Positions 15,000-26,790 of a DNA stretch of 64,000 bases are shown here, one piece after another. Position numbers and translations under genes: made by a program. This stretch comes from Anseranas semipalmata. Its lineage: Eukaryota; Chordata; Aves; Anseriformes; Anseranatidae. The notes beneath the pieces were generated by a model, which was not told the origin of the DNA, ran no database searches, and saw only the letters and a program-made list of their open reading frames with translations. Within the stretch, counting starts at the first letter, position 1. The number at the start of each line of letters is the position of its first letter. The stretch spans positions 740,540-804,539 of the forward strand of contig VXAA01001968.1 in NCBI GenBank assembly GCA_013399115.1, written 5' to 3'.

Positions 15000-17900
15000 T
15001 GAAGGTAAATGTGTGTGGAGTACTTAGGCATTCACCCAGCCTGACTCAGGGTGTCATAACCTGCAAGAGTGAAAAACATTCTTTTGACCTTCATGGAAGG
15101 AAAGCATTACCCATTTCAATAGATTTTACTAACACCAAAGTCTTGCTCTAAACTGCAATTTTAAATTAAAGAAGCTCACCCTCATTGTGATCGGCTTTGG
15201 TGGCAGTGTGAGGGTGTGGGCAAGTACATTGGTAATAAATTTTTCAGGCTGCTTGCTACCCTGGATTTTTATTTCTCTTGTTGTTCATAACAGTTGATAT
15301 ATGCAGTTGCAGTCAGGGTGTACACTCACTGACAGGCCTGAGAGAGCAGGACAGAGTCAGCTGAAAAAAATGAATATGGAGATTAAGAATTGTGACTCTG
15401 TTTTAGAAGAAAAACAGAGGTTTTACTTACCTCGGATCAGTATCAGTATAGTGAACTGAAGCAGCCATGGTTTCTTCTTAATTTTTTTAACTGTTTCTTT
15501 CTAGCTATATTTCTGTTTCTTTTCCTTCATGTTAAGCAAGTGATCCTATGAGCTCACATTTTGCTAATCTAATTGATTCTGCAAGGCAAGCACCATGTTT
15601 GCAGCTGGAGGAAATGCACAGGAAAGCACCATCCTTTCTCCGGTCAATTCATGGCACCACAGCCAAGAAGAGTTCCAATACGCAATGTCAGCTGGGCCAT
15701 TTCCAGTAATCACATTCAATACTTGTGCATTTTAGCATTTTCTGTTGTTTATTTGAGACCATCATAAAGCTCAGATTCATGTAGAAACATGTATTATTAG
15801 AAAAGGACCTGCAAAAGCTAATCTTACATCTCATTTCCCCACTCCCAGGAAAATGAAGAAAAAGTCAGGGAGGATTTGGCAGGCATGTGGACCATGGGTT
15901 GTTCCAAATGTGATGACCTGATCCAGGTAGAAAATACTGAAAATCATGTAAGCAAAGCTCAGATGAGCATAGGTCTTGCTATTCAATGCCCAGCTTCTCA
16001 TCAGAAGAATAGGACCCATTTAGAGAACTTTGAGACTGTTCTTTGTCTTTCTGTGTTAATTTGTAATCTTTTTTCTGGATCTTCATGTATTTCCACCCAT
16101 TGAAATCGCACTCACTGTAATCAATAGAGAAAACATCCTGGGGCATCTAGCCTTTTCACTCTTATCATTGATGAATATCTACTTGTGACTGAAGAACACT
16201 TACTTTGCCAAGCATTCAATTAAAATGGAACAAGAGATCACACTGATGTGAGCAAATACTTAGACAAATGAGGAATTCACCATGAACCACACAAATGTGA
16301 TGTTTGCCAAAGAGCAATCACTAGAAACCTAAACACAAGAAAAACACAGTGAAATGTCAATGTTTAAAAAAGATAGGAAACAGATGCTTCTTTTTAGACC
16401 TTGAACCTGAAAGCCATATTCTCCTAACAAATTTCTGTTAACATCAGAAATAAGGTCACGATTTTCTTGATTATACCAGTTATCACATATGAGTAAACAG
16501 AATTCATCTTAACGCTTTACTTTCTCTCTGCATGTTTCCAAGTCTCTCTCTTCAGGAAATCCTGCATCTTGACCTAATAAATGGCTATAAGGTGAACTGA
16601 AAAGAAGAAAAGTCCAATCGTCTCATTTATATGGAATTCATCACACTGCTATCTGAAGGACTTGGGAGAGCAGAAACTTGGGGAAAACATCCTGTTGACT
16701 AATTTATAGTGACCTGGTTCAACCATTATGAGAGATGTACTGGATTAGACACCTTCCATGCTTCTCCTTTCTCATGACTATGAAAACAGGGTCAGAGCAA
16801 GCAACAGGAGCAACCAGTACTCTGGACACTAACTGCAGTAGCAGATGATGTTGAAGATGTTGAGAAGCTGGGTGATGGGAAGCGCAACTCATAGATGAAT
16901 CTACTGCTAAAGGAGGCTTCCTGGGATCACATGATCCTAAGACAGGTTTGTCATTAGCTGCAGTTTGAACGTCCAAGCAAAGCTGACAGTGATGTATAAG
17001 CAAATAATGTAAGAAGTGAAAACCAAGAGTCCCAAAGTGCCCAAAATGCCCAGACAATGTCTTGGGGAGCAGACCATACCCTGTGTTCTAGCAGGAGGTG
17101 AAATAATCAATAATCCCTGCTGGTTTGACTTCAGGGAGAACTTCTTGACCCCAGCTTTGCAATGCAATAAACCTGAATCCTTAAGCAGGACACACTACCC
17201 AGGAACCTTGGGCAATTTTCAGTGCAACCTGGGGCACGTGTAAATCCTGTCAAATGTCCCATCTCCAGCTTTTAGGTGCCTTGAAGCACAGAAACCACAT
17301 CCAACTTAAGACAACTGGCCATCACACTTCAGTGTAATGTGGCCCTGACTTACTAGGTAATCCTCAGTTTACAGGACAGCTGAGAACATTATAGTATTCC
17401 TGTGCTTAAAGAAAAGTATGTATCTCTGTACTTATAGGTCCAGGAGAAGAGGAATAATCAGGAAAAATGTGGATACGGAGAAGAAAAATCAGGCCAGAGC
17501 AAAATCACAGTGATCTCATTGATGGTGGGCTGCTGGTAGAATAACAAACATCTGCAGTGATTTCTTGATATCATTGTAGTATGAGGCTTTATATAAGGGA
17601 GCAGGAAGGATCTTATTGATCTTAAAAATCAGAAATCTGATTAAACTTCTTAAAGCCGCTAAGTCTTTGGTTTGTTAGTAATGTTTTTTTCCAGAATATG
17701 TACAACATGTCTACAAAGAATAAACTAAGTATCTGCTAAAACTTCTGACCACAGAAAAGGATGGTCTGCTCTCTTCTACCTCTCAGCTCCATTAGTTTCA
17801 GGCCAGGAAATACATCACCAGGGATCTCTACAGTGACCTCTTTCCAGAGTGTGGGGGATTTATATTCTGCCATATAAAATTCCCCCCTTGCCCTGCAATT

Positions 17901-20900
17901 TACAGCTCTTTTCTGTCCTCTGAACATTAACCTTTTGTTTACACCCATTAACCCAATTTACTGCCTGTATTATATATGTGTGTCTCCTAGCATGCGCTAA
18001 GAATCAAGCATTTCTATGTGGTGCTTTGTTACATTTATCTCTTGGCCGCTTTGTTTGGTAAAGAAGGATCCAAGGCATTTCCCCTGATGCTCTTCAGATT
18101 GCAGCTCCATGAAGTGTGCTCTCACAGCAACACACCTGCACATCTCAGCATATGGTACTGTGGGAGCAGGTGAGAGAAAGATGCCTGTAGCTAATGACAA
18201 AAAATACACAACTTTGTATTATGGAAAATGTCCCCATGCCGATGTTAAATGCAGATTTTCTATTCTTCCTGAGGCTTGAGCTCTGGCAGGAACTCATCAG
18301 TGTCTACTGTAGTGAGTCCAAGTGAGGTTGGAAAGCTGACAGTGGTATGGAAATTGAGTTTATAATGAATTGGGGACCATGAACTGTCCCAGCTCCTGGA
18401 ACAAAGAAATAGGATTAAAAAGTTCAAAGAAAGTTTGTGGGAAAATTAAACAGATTGAGTTTAGTTAGAAAAAAGGAAAAGGAACACTGGTGTAGCAACA
18501 TGTAAAAGATAGCAATAAAGAAGGTTAAGACCAGTCATTTTGTATGGCCTCTCATGTAATTCAGTGCAAGATGCAATCCAATTGATGTGCAACAGCAAGG
18601 ACTTAAGTAGGATAACAGGCAAAACCCCTTAAAAGGCTGCACAGTTACAGAATTCCTTTCTTAGTAGGTTATTAGGAATGGATTAGACAAACCAACTGAT
18701 CCTTCCACATCGTCTTTTGGGAGGCAACATGGACTATACTAGGGACTGGATCTATCTGCCCTCAAAGTAAGCACAGCAGGCTCTCTTTAATAGTCAGTGT
18801 AGGGAGATTGACATGTAAGGCGATAAATGTTATCCACATAAACAGTTAGAAGAGTTGTTCCCTGTATCACTCGTTTATTCCCAGAAACTGCAAGAGGGAT
18901 GAAGGCAGTCAGTTCTGACCTAGAGGTCCACCTTTCAGGTACTTAAACTGGAGCAGGTGCTTCCCACCCATGCTTTCCTTGCCTTTCTGCTCTTCCTTGA
19001 CATCAGCTTCCCTTTGATTAATTTTTTTCTCCTCTTATTCCCTGCTTTATAATACTGCCAACTGCCCTACAAAACATTGCCCCACTTCTAGTGCCACCTT
19101 GGCCCCCACGGCATGCATCCCAAATCCCGTCACACCACTGAGAATTAAATTGGTTAGTGAATCATTTGCTTCATAAAACATTTGGTTGAAAAGCAAGATG
19201 AATCTGGAAAATCCTGATGGAATTATACACTTCTCAATGAAGGTTAACATTTCAATGAGAACATTAATCTTTTTTTCAAGTTTCATCCACCTTCATTCCA
19301 TTTTTTTTCCTTTCTCAGATTCTTTTGTACAAATCAAAGTGTGCACATGTAACAGCAATGAGAATTCATCTCGCTTGATCTACATATGATTTTCTCACCC
19401 TAGGTTCCCATTTTAGTTAGTGAAAAGAGGCCAGAAAAAATAATGTTATTTTATCTTAGACATCTATATTATCTCCATAATATCTCTCTATACCAGGGCC
19501 TGTTTCCCAAATCCCACATCAGGGCTTATTTCTCAAGTCAGGAAAGTTCTCTGAATACTTTCATGCTTACGTTGGAACACACCATCATCAGATGAAATGA
19601 AGTCTTAGTGGCATCAGCTGTAGTAACCTATGCATATGCCCGATTATTTCCCTTTTTGCCTTCCCTATCAAGGCCTATAAAGTAATTGTAAGCAAAATAT
19701 TTCCAGTGTCACCATTAGGTTTCAGAGTTACCAATGTCTGGAAATTGTTCTCAGTTATCACAGTATATCAAAGATAACTGGTTTGCTTGACTGAGGAACC
19801 ACCTAGAGAACTGCCCACATAAGAGGGAAATTAAATTCAAGACTTGTGCTCAGCAATCCATCTCTTTATCAATTTATCTAAAAAACGTAGGTGTCCCTAC
19901 TATCTGTATGTCTATATAATATAGTATCTACTATAAGAAAATAAGATTTTCTATCACACTGCTCCAACAATGTAAAGAAAACTGATCTCATTGAAGGCTG
20001 GAGGAGCCTTCTCAGCTAATTGTCCTTTTGACATTACAATATTCAAGTATGTTTTCAGTAAAACAGTAGACAGCTCTAATATGGATCTTTTTCAGCCAGA
20101 GTGAGAGGAAAGACTTTGTATAGCATTGAACAACCTGTGGAAATCAGCTCTGAACAGGAAAAATAAATAAATTTGCAATACATTCAAGCAGTGCAAGCCA
20201 GAACATTAATCAGTACTGTAGCAGGACTATTTTGATTAAGCATATTTCTGCGTGGACTCACAAAGGTAATTTCCTCCCACCAAAACCAGTATGTGGATAC
20301 CATGGAAGAGCTGAGGACCTCTGCAGACAACACACAAAAGGAACAGGTGATAAGGCTTTTGCAGAGGCAGGATATCTGTGATGGAGGTCTTTAGTCTTAT
20401 TGTGTACTGCCTGGCCCAATGTAATGCCCCAAAACCCACTGATCCCTGTCCAAAAGATTTAAGAGCATCATAAAAAGTGATGATCTCACAGTATGAATAC
20501 TTTTAGGCAAGAGTATCATAAAAAGTATAATACATAACCAGCAGTAGACTCCACCAGTCTTAATCAGATGAGCACAGCTGAGTGCTCACAGGCTCTATCC
20601 CTACACATTGGCAACATTTATGTGCTTTTTGAGTGAATCAGCAGGAAAAGCAGCAGTAAGAGGCCAGTATGCTTGGATAAAACCATATCGTGTTGGGGTT
20701 TCTTTGACATTTCCTTCCTGCACATATTCAAACCTGGAGGGCTACTTCAGTACAAACTATCCATGGATGGTTCAGCTGAAGTTCAATTCTTGAATTTTAC
20801 ATTTGTATAATTGATTGTAAAACTTCATAATTCATGCTAAGTTGGTTATTTAAAGAAGTCATCCAATCAAGGAATTAAAAAAAAGTGCAACGCATTTAAC

Positions 20901-22440
20901 TAGCTAAGATAGAGTGAATTACAATCAAATATACAATTAATATATGAGTAAACCTCATGCAAGTTGAAAATAAGATGTACATATTTAAGGCATGATAATT
21001 AACCATTGGAACAAATTACTGAGGCTCATGGTAAAATTTTTTTTTCTTATGGGAGCTACTAAATCAAGACTAAATGTCTTTTTAAAAGGTATATTCAGCT
21101 TGAAGTCATTAAGTAAGAAGCAGAGTTATTGATGAAAATCCATATTCACGATTTTTTAGAAAGCCCAATCAAATGTTCATTACAATCGTTCCTGTCTTAA
21201 TAAGAATTAGTTTATTTGGATGTTCCTTTTCTGTAGCAAGTAACATGAAAATAACCAGAAATATCATAAAATGCTAGTATTTCAATTTTTAATATAATAC
21301 TATTTCAGTATAATATGCATGTATATGATCAAACTACCATTATACCCTTTATATGCACCTTTTGACTTTCTGAAGTGACAAAAACTGAAATTACTAGAAG
21401 AAAATATGCCATTAAAGTCATTTTCATATACTCAAAAAGCAACTTTGAAATTTCTTCCTGTGAAGTATTTTGAGATTGTTTTCACCCAATATCATCATAA
21501 AATTGTGAAATTTCAGTTGAGGTGGATATTCCAGGTTCATTTTCTACAACTAACTTTTAAATAGATTACGGCACATAACAATAACAATAAAGTAGATAAT
21601 GCAGAAACCAAATGTTGAGCACCTTGGCTATGCTTACAGCATTTATAGCTATGTGCAGTTTACCTATGTATATATATTTATCGGGTATTGGTATCACATT
21701 GATTTTTTTTCATGCTGGCTTTAAAATTATAGGAACTAGCTGTTGGTTTTACTTTGTCTTATGCCTTTCTTAGTTGTAGAGCTGTTGAATAACAAGGGAA
21801 GGAAAGAAAATGGAGATCATACGTAAGATTGTAAAAGTACAATGATATAGTGAAGGAACAAGATGGCAAAGAGTAAAGACATTTGATGAGAGGGCTAGAG
21901 AAAGGAAGGACAGACTCTGGGAAGTACAAATATTTCCCAAAAGCAGCAATAATGTTGTGATCAGGCTCTGTGAGGGTAAGGTTTCACTGGAGAGGTAATA
22001 ACTGAGATAGCTGGGGAGGGGAGAGGAATTTTGAGAAGCAAATTCCTACATAGACTAAAAGATTTTGTTCTATATAATAAACTTATCATCCACCTCAAGG
22101 ATCATTCCTTCATGCTGCAGTTGTTTCCAACCCAGCCAAGTTTAGCCCTGATTTCCAGTGCTGGACCGCTCGGCAGTTTTTCAGTTTCCACAACACTAAC
22201 ACCAATTAGTTAGCTACTACTAGTGCTCTCCTGAGCCAAAAACTGTCCTCTTTATTTACCTTCCAGTGGGCTTAAAATTACACTGCTAGCTTGTGATACA
22301 ATTTTACGTGATAGGGGGGAGAAAAAAATTTAATTCCACCATTTAGTTCTGCCCAGAACAAACAGATGTAGGAGCACTCCCAGAGCATATGGGTTAAATT
22401 AGTGCCTGCTGTGTCCCAGCACCAACATTTGTCTGATTTA
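15000..22440. other. unique AT-rich non-coding sequence
   Basis: No gene, RNA gene or transposon is recognisable. The 20.8-21.8 kb part is notably AT-rich, with many short A/T runs. Open frames are at most about 112 codons (16719-17057, - strand), overlap other frames and resemble nothing I know. Confidence 0.55.
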
Positions 22441-23760
22441 GTGACACTTGTTTTAAACAGTCGGAAGGGGGTCCAGGCAGCCCTGGAGGTGGTTTTCAGC
22501 TGGATTCATCCTTAAACAGCGGTCTAATAAAATTCCACTTTTACGCTCCGTCTGTGCTGAGCCACCACCAACATAGGGTCACCAGAGGAGGCATCCCTGG
22601 AGATAAATTGTGCAGGTCACAAACTCACTGCAGAGTGTCCTTTCGATGATAAAACACTAAGCAGAGCTGACATTTAAATTAGCATTCCTGTGCATCTTCC
22701 AGCTCGATAATGACATGGGTAAGACAGCCAACACCTGTGGCACCAGGAGGGATCCAGTTCCTGGGGAGCTGTGACCAAAGGTTTGTCACCATCCCAAACC
22801 ATTTATGTTGCAGCTGATTGAAAATAGGCTCAGCCCGCCAGACCCTGGCTGCCCTGGGATGTGCTTCGGGTTGACAAGGTTTAGTTTTATGCTTTGAGCC
22901 TTGTTCCTCGTTGGCTTCACGGCACTGAAGTCTTCATGCCAGCCCAGGAAAAAGAGGGATGAAGAGAGGAAAGAGCAAACAAATAAAACCACAAAATCTT
23001 TTTTCTTCTGGAGCACAGGAGAATAGCTAAAAGAGAAGGTCACTATGAGCACAGCAATGATTTCTGATCATTGGCTTCTAACAGCTCCTTTCTTAACAAA
23101 GCATCTCTCTTCCGCTCTCCACCACAATCAACCCCAGGGCCTTTCCAAGAGCTGAAAGCCAGGGCTTCATTGTGCTGTAAATGATCAAATCAACGCTGTT
23201 ACAAAGGAATTATTTTTCCCCAAACATCTTTTAATGGGTTACAGCTAGGTGGTGGAGAAGGACCTGCGCCTGAGGCACAGCTGGGGCATCACCTGCAAGG
23301 TGAGGCATGAACAAAGGGTGATGGAGCTTCACACCACATCAGTTTGGATGTGTGGCAAGGTAAGGATTGCCTCGCCTTCTCCCAGTGTGGTGTGGCTCAT
23401 AAATATTTTTAGGTAGTGAGTGGGACTAAGCGAATTGGCACAAATCAGCCAACTTCACCCCGCAACGGCATCCAGCCTGCAAAGATGTACCTGACACCTC
23501 TCCACTGCCTGATTTAATTTGGAGCATATTGATGTTATTTATGGTTTAGCAGCTTTAACCCTTGTCAGAAACTAATGCAACACTGCATGTACAGAGAGTT
23601 TCACATCTCATCTTCCACCAGCTGTAAATCAGCTGTTTCGGTGAGTCAAGAAATCTGCCAGACATTGATTCTGACAGCGGGAATCACCTTGCACATCCCT
23701 GCTTGGTAAACAAGGGGTGCCATTCAAAGAGGATCCTTTCAAGGTCATCCGCAGGCAAGC
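22441..23760. other. candidate conserved non-coding block
   Basis: This 1.3-kb stretch has no repeat signature. It is more balanced in base composition than the AT-rich DNA to its left and carries long unique strings with homeodomain-type and TTAAATTAGCAT / TGATGTTATTTATGG motifs (about 22670 and 23530). That texture is typical of vertebrate developmental enhancers. This is an impression from composition and motifs only; conservation itself cannot be seen in a single sequence. Confidence 0.25.
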
Positions 23761-25079
23761 CAAAAGGATTTTTTTTTTTTAATTTGAACCTGCACTTCAT
23801 GTCTTTCTGGCTGCCATCCCACCGATCCTTCCCTCCAGCAAACGCCTGAAGCTGAAAACCTGCTTAGCCATTCTGTGCAACAGGCAGGGAGGTGGCTGCA
23901 GCTGTCCAGTTTTGAAGAAAATGCAGATTTCGGTCAACTCGAAACAAAGATGAAAAGCTGAAAAATCCTGTTGCCTGTGAGTGTGACTTGGCACCAGGGA
24001 AAGTGCATGAAAATCAAAGTCAGCTGGGTCAAAGCACCCAGCTCTGAGTCAGTTATTAGATTTTCTTGTTTTCAGGTTGATGTGTAAAAATACATTTGTT
24101 TCTCTACAACTCTACAATGCCTGGTATTTGAATATCACTATGTTGATTTAGCATCCTGACCCCCAGTCGCTACATGGCAGGTTTAGTAAATATATCAAAA
24201 CTAAAAGACCATAATAAGCTATTAAGTATGAATCGAATGGCTTGGTTAATCACTGTGTAAGTGCAGCTTTATACACCTGTCTGCTCCCCTGGATTACACT
24301 GGAGTAAATCTGTAGTGACAGATTTGACCCTTCACATTTGAGCTTCAGTTCCCTGCCTGAAGAAAAAAAAAAAAAAACAGGATAACATATTTCCCCAAGG
24401 CACATGGCTGTTGCAAAGACACCTACACTTAAAATGGTGATTCTCACATATTAGTTTGATAATGTTCTACTCAGAAAGAAGAATGCAGAGAGCTGCCAAT
24501 GAAGAAGCAAATTAAAACCAAAATAAAGACCACCCCCCCCACACAACTCAGGCTTCAAGACATGCTGCTGTTGAGCTTGGGCTGAAAGTGCAGGAGAGGG
24601 ACACCAAAGCATGACATCCTATTTTAATTAAATGCAAGCAATCAGTTCTCTCTGCTCAGGATAGACTGTGGGGAATTTTACAGCTTGCTCTAGTGAAGGC
24701 AACAGGCTGGGAGGCAGAGGACCTGCAAGGAGATTTTGGCTCCATTAAAGCGAATGAAAATTTCTCCCCTCTCTCCTTGTAACAGGCCAGGATTTCACTC
24801 CTTGTGCCTATTCCCAGCTCTGACAGTGATGTTACTGCCTCAAACATTTCATTTGAGAGCTGATGCTGCAGATGTGGGAAATGCAGCAAATCTCCCCTCT
24901 TCTTTCTGCATTTCAGCTTTGATATCACATTGTAAGTTTCCAGATAAGGCAGATGCAACAGTAAGGGTACCCATACAGTAAGGTGGGGAAGGAACAAGAA
25001 GAACTGTTAGTGTGGAAATGGAAAGCTTCAGGGAACAGGGATGATTCTTCCAAAACTTCTTTAGGGAGTGATGTCAGTA
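23761..25079. other. unique non-coding sequence
   Basis: No gene seen. It contains a 15-A run at 24363-24377. A stretch at about 24275-24350 (GGATTACACTGGAGTAAATC and GACAGATTTGACCC) loosely recalls an old sauropsid interspersed repeat built around 'acactggtgtaaat'. It is too degraded to name. Confidence 0.45.
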
Positions 25080-25210
25080 AAATATTTTTGTGAGTAACTC
25101 TTGCACGGAAAGTCGGAGCGAAGTCATGGAGTATGCCGGAGACACAAAGCTGGAGAGCAGCACGAATACAAAGACAATTGGAAAATCACACTGGAATAAC
25201 CACATGCCTT
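25080..25210 (+). mobile_element. degraded CR1-like LINE fragment (RT region)
   Basis: Read on the + strand, the frame starting near 25090 gives residues ending in SEVMEYAGDTKLESS. This parallels the CR1-family reverse-transcriptase passage around the catalytic FADDTKL box. Here the first Asp of the usual A/F-D-D motif appears as Gly (AGDTKL), so the copy is inactive. The fragment is short and old. The corresponding upstream part of a CR1 element lies further right at about 26 kb, so the two pieces are separate insertions or a rearranged copy. Confidence 0.5.
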
Positions 25211-25547
25211 TGAAGCCTGTCAAAATAATAAAAAAAGGATTATGCTCTGTATCACAAAATGATCTCATGCATCTCAGGATGAATAATGGGGATTTCTGCT
25301 CTAAGGTGTGAGTTAGAAAGGTGTGAGTCACTCCTGGACTGAGACACCAGCCAGATGCAGCCATGGAAGAGGCGAATGTGACCTGCAGCTATGTCATCTT
25401 CAGTGACCGCCAAGCCCTTGCCTGATGTGCTCAGGACAATTTAGGACACGTGCATCAAAGAAAGAGGAAATCCAACAGGCAAAGGTGCAGAAAACATATT
25501 CAATATGTTCCAGGGATTGACAGGATATTCTGTTTCCAGAAAGAAAA

Positions 25548-25570
25548 ACAAACAAACAAACAAACACACA
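25548..25570. repeat. (CAAA)n simple repeat
   Basis: About five CAAA units lead into CACACA. It is an ordinary microsatellite. Confidence 0.85.
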
Positions 25571-25842
25571 TCCACTTCTTTGTTTAGTCTAGCAAAATGA
25601 AGTCTGAAATGGATGAAATTGCAATGGACAAATGCCATGGGGGAGGAATGAACTAAAGTTAAAGGACAGACTTAGCAAAAGAGAAAGTGAATATAAAATG
25701 GCCTGAAATGAATCTGGTCTGAAAATTAGATGGAAATGCTTTTACCAGCCAGAGCAGTGAGGTGCAGAAGCAGCATTCAGTCAGATGAATCAGGAAAAAA
25801 CAGATACTTTTAATGTGGATAAAGGAAAGAGCGGAACACAGT

Positions 25843-25937
25843 GGAAAGGAAAGGAAAGGAAAGGAAAGGAAAGGAAAGGAAAGGAAAGGAAAGGAAAGGA
25901 AAGGAAAGGAAAGGAAAGGAAAGGAAAGGAAAGGAAA
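25843..25937. repeat. perfect (GGAAA)19 pentanucleotide array
   Basis: Ninety-five bases consist of exactly 19 uninterrupted GGAAA units, all purine on the + strand. On the - strand it reads as an open frame of repeated Phe-Leu-Ser-Phe-Pro, which is an artefact. The perfection suggests a recently expanded or still mutable locus. The copy number in an assembly may be collapsed relative to the real allele. Confidence 0.97.
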
Positions 25938-25949
25938 CTGGGGTGAATT

Positions 25950-26790
25950 CAGTTCTCAGAAGACAGTGAAAATATAAACACTCTCCTGAAATAAATTCTC
26001 GAGCAGTTTGTAAATAATAATCAAACAGTCTTCCTGGCAAATAACAAAGAAATGGGTGTCAGCCAATATAGATTTGTTAAGAAGAAATCATATAAAGCAA
26101 ATATAATCTCCCATTATGACAGGATAACAGGCCTGTAAAGAAGGGAGTAATGATAGATGCCTTTTTTACTCAAGACTTTTGACAATAGCTCGTATGACAA
26201 CCTCATAAACAAGTGAATAAAGCAGAGCTGGCAAGAAATGATCACAGAATTGGTGCAAAACTAGTTGAATAAACAGGCTTACAAAGAAGTTCTCAAAGCT
26301 TTGCTGTTAAAATGATGCACTGAGAAGTTTTCCACAGGGTTTGTACTGGGTCTCAAAGTGTTCAGTGTTTTCATCAGTGAAAACACTGTACCATTTTGTA
26401 GGTATTACAAGAGTAGAAAAACTCCTAACTTTGTGAGATGGAGGAGAAATTCAGTGTGGGCAAGTGCAAACTACTAACCCTCAGCAAAAATCAAGTTAAA
26501 CGAATAGAGGATGGGACCAACTACTTAAACCATTGTTTGACTGCTTAAACCATTGCACACTGGGAGACTTTGGCAGATCCAGCCAGAACACAAGCTAAAT
26601 ACCCTGGTGCTGCTAAAAAAAAACAAACACCATACTGGATCTTATAGACTGAGACACGAATCATTTGACTCTACTTAACTGCTGGGAAGTGCATCGATTC
26701 TCTAGATTTGGTGCCACACTTGAAAGATGTAGACTTAATGTAGACAAGCTGGAGGGGAACAAAAAGAACCCACAGAGGTTTATGAATCAA
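25950..26790 (+). mobile_element. old CR1 LINE fragment, RT domain region
   Basis: Successive landmarks of CR1 ORF2 appear in order on the + strand with heavy decay. There is a segment like 'GGATTTGTCAAGAACAAATCATG' at about 26064, one like 'CTTTAGCAAGGCTTTTGACAC...ATAAACAAG' at about 26170-26215 (the LDFSKAFDTV box), one like 'GTACTGGGTC' at about 26343 (the QGSVLGP box), one like 'GGCAAGTGCAAA' at about 26460, and one like 'GCCACACTTGAAAGATGTAGAC' at about 26715. Frameshifts and stops break the frame throughout. The family resembles older amniote CR1 types rather than the young one at 28.7 kb. Ends are approximate; the left end abuts the GGAAA array. Confidence 0.8.
26363..26388. repeat. 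perfect 11-bp hairpin inside the old CR1
   Basis: CAGTGTTTTCA and TGAAAACACTG are exact reverse complements separated by the loop TCAG. The position corresponds to the CR1 passage encoding 'NIFINDL', which does not normally form such a stem. It is probably accidental sequence drift. Confidence 0.9.

Noticed and set aside
24275..24350. Possible old sauropsid 'acactggtgtaaat' repeat
   Set aside because: Similarity is limited to a few short words, too little to annotate as an element.
25810..26040. Open frame with repeated Ser-Phe-Pro-Phe-Leu
   Set aside because: It is a translation of the GGAAA microsatellite.
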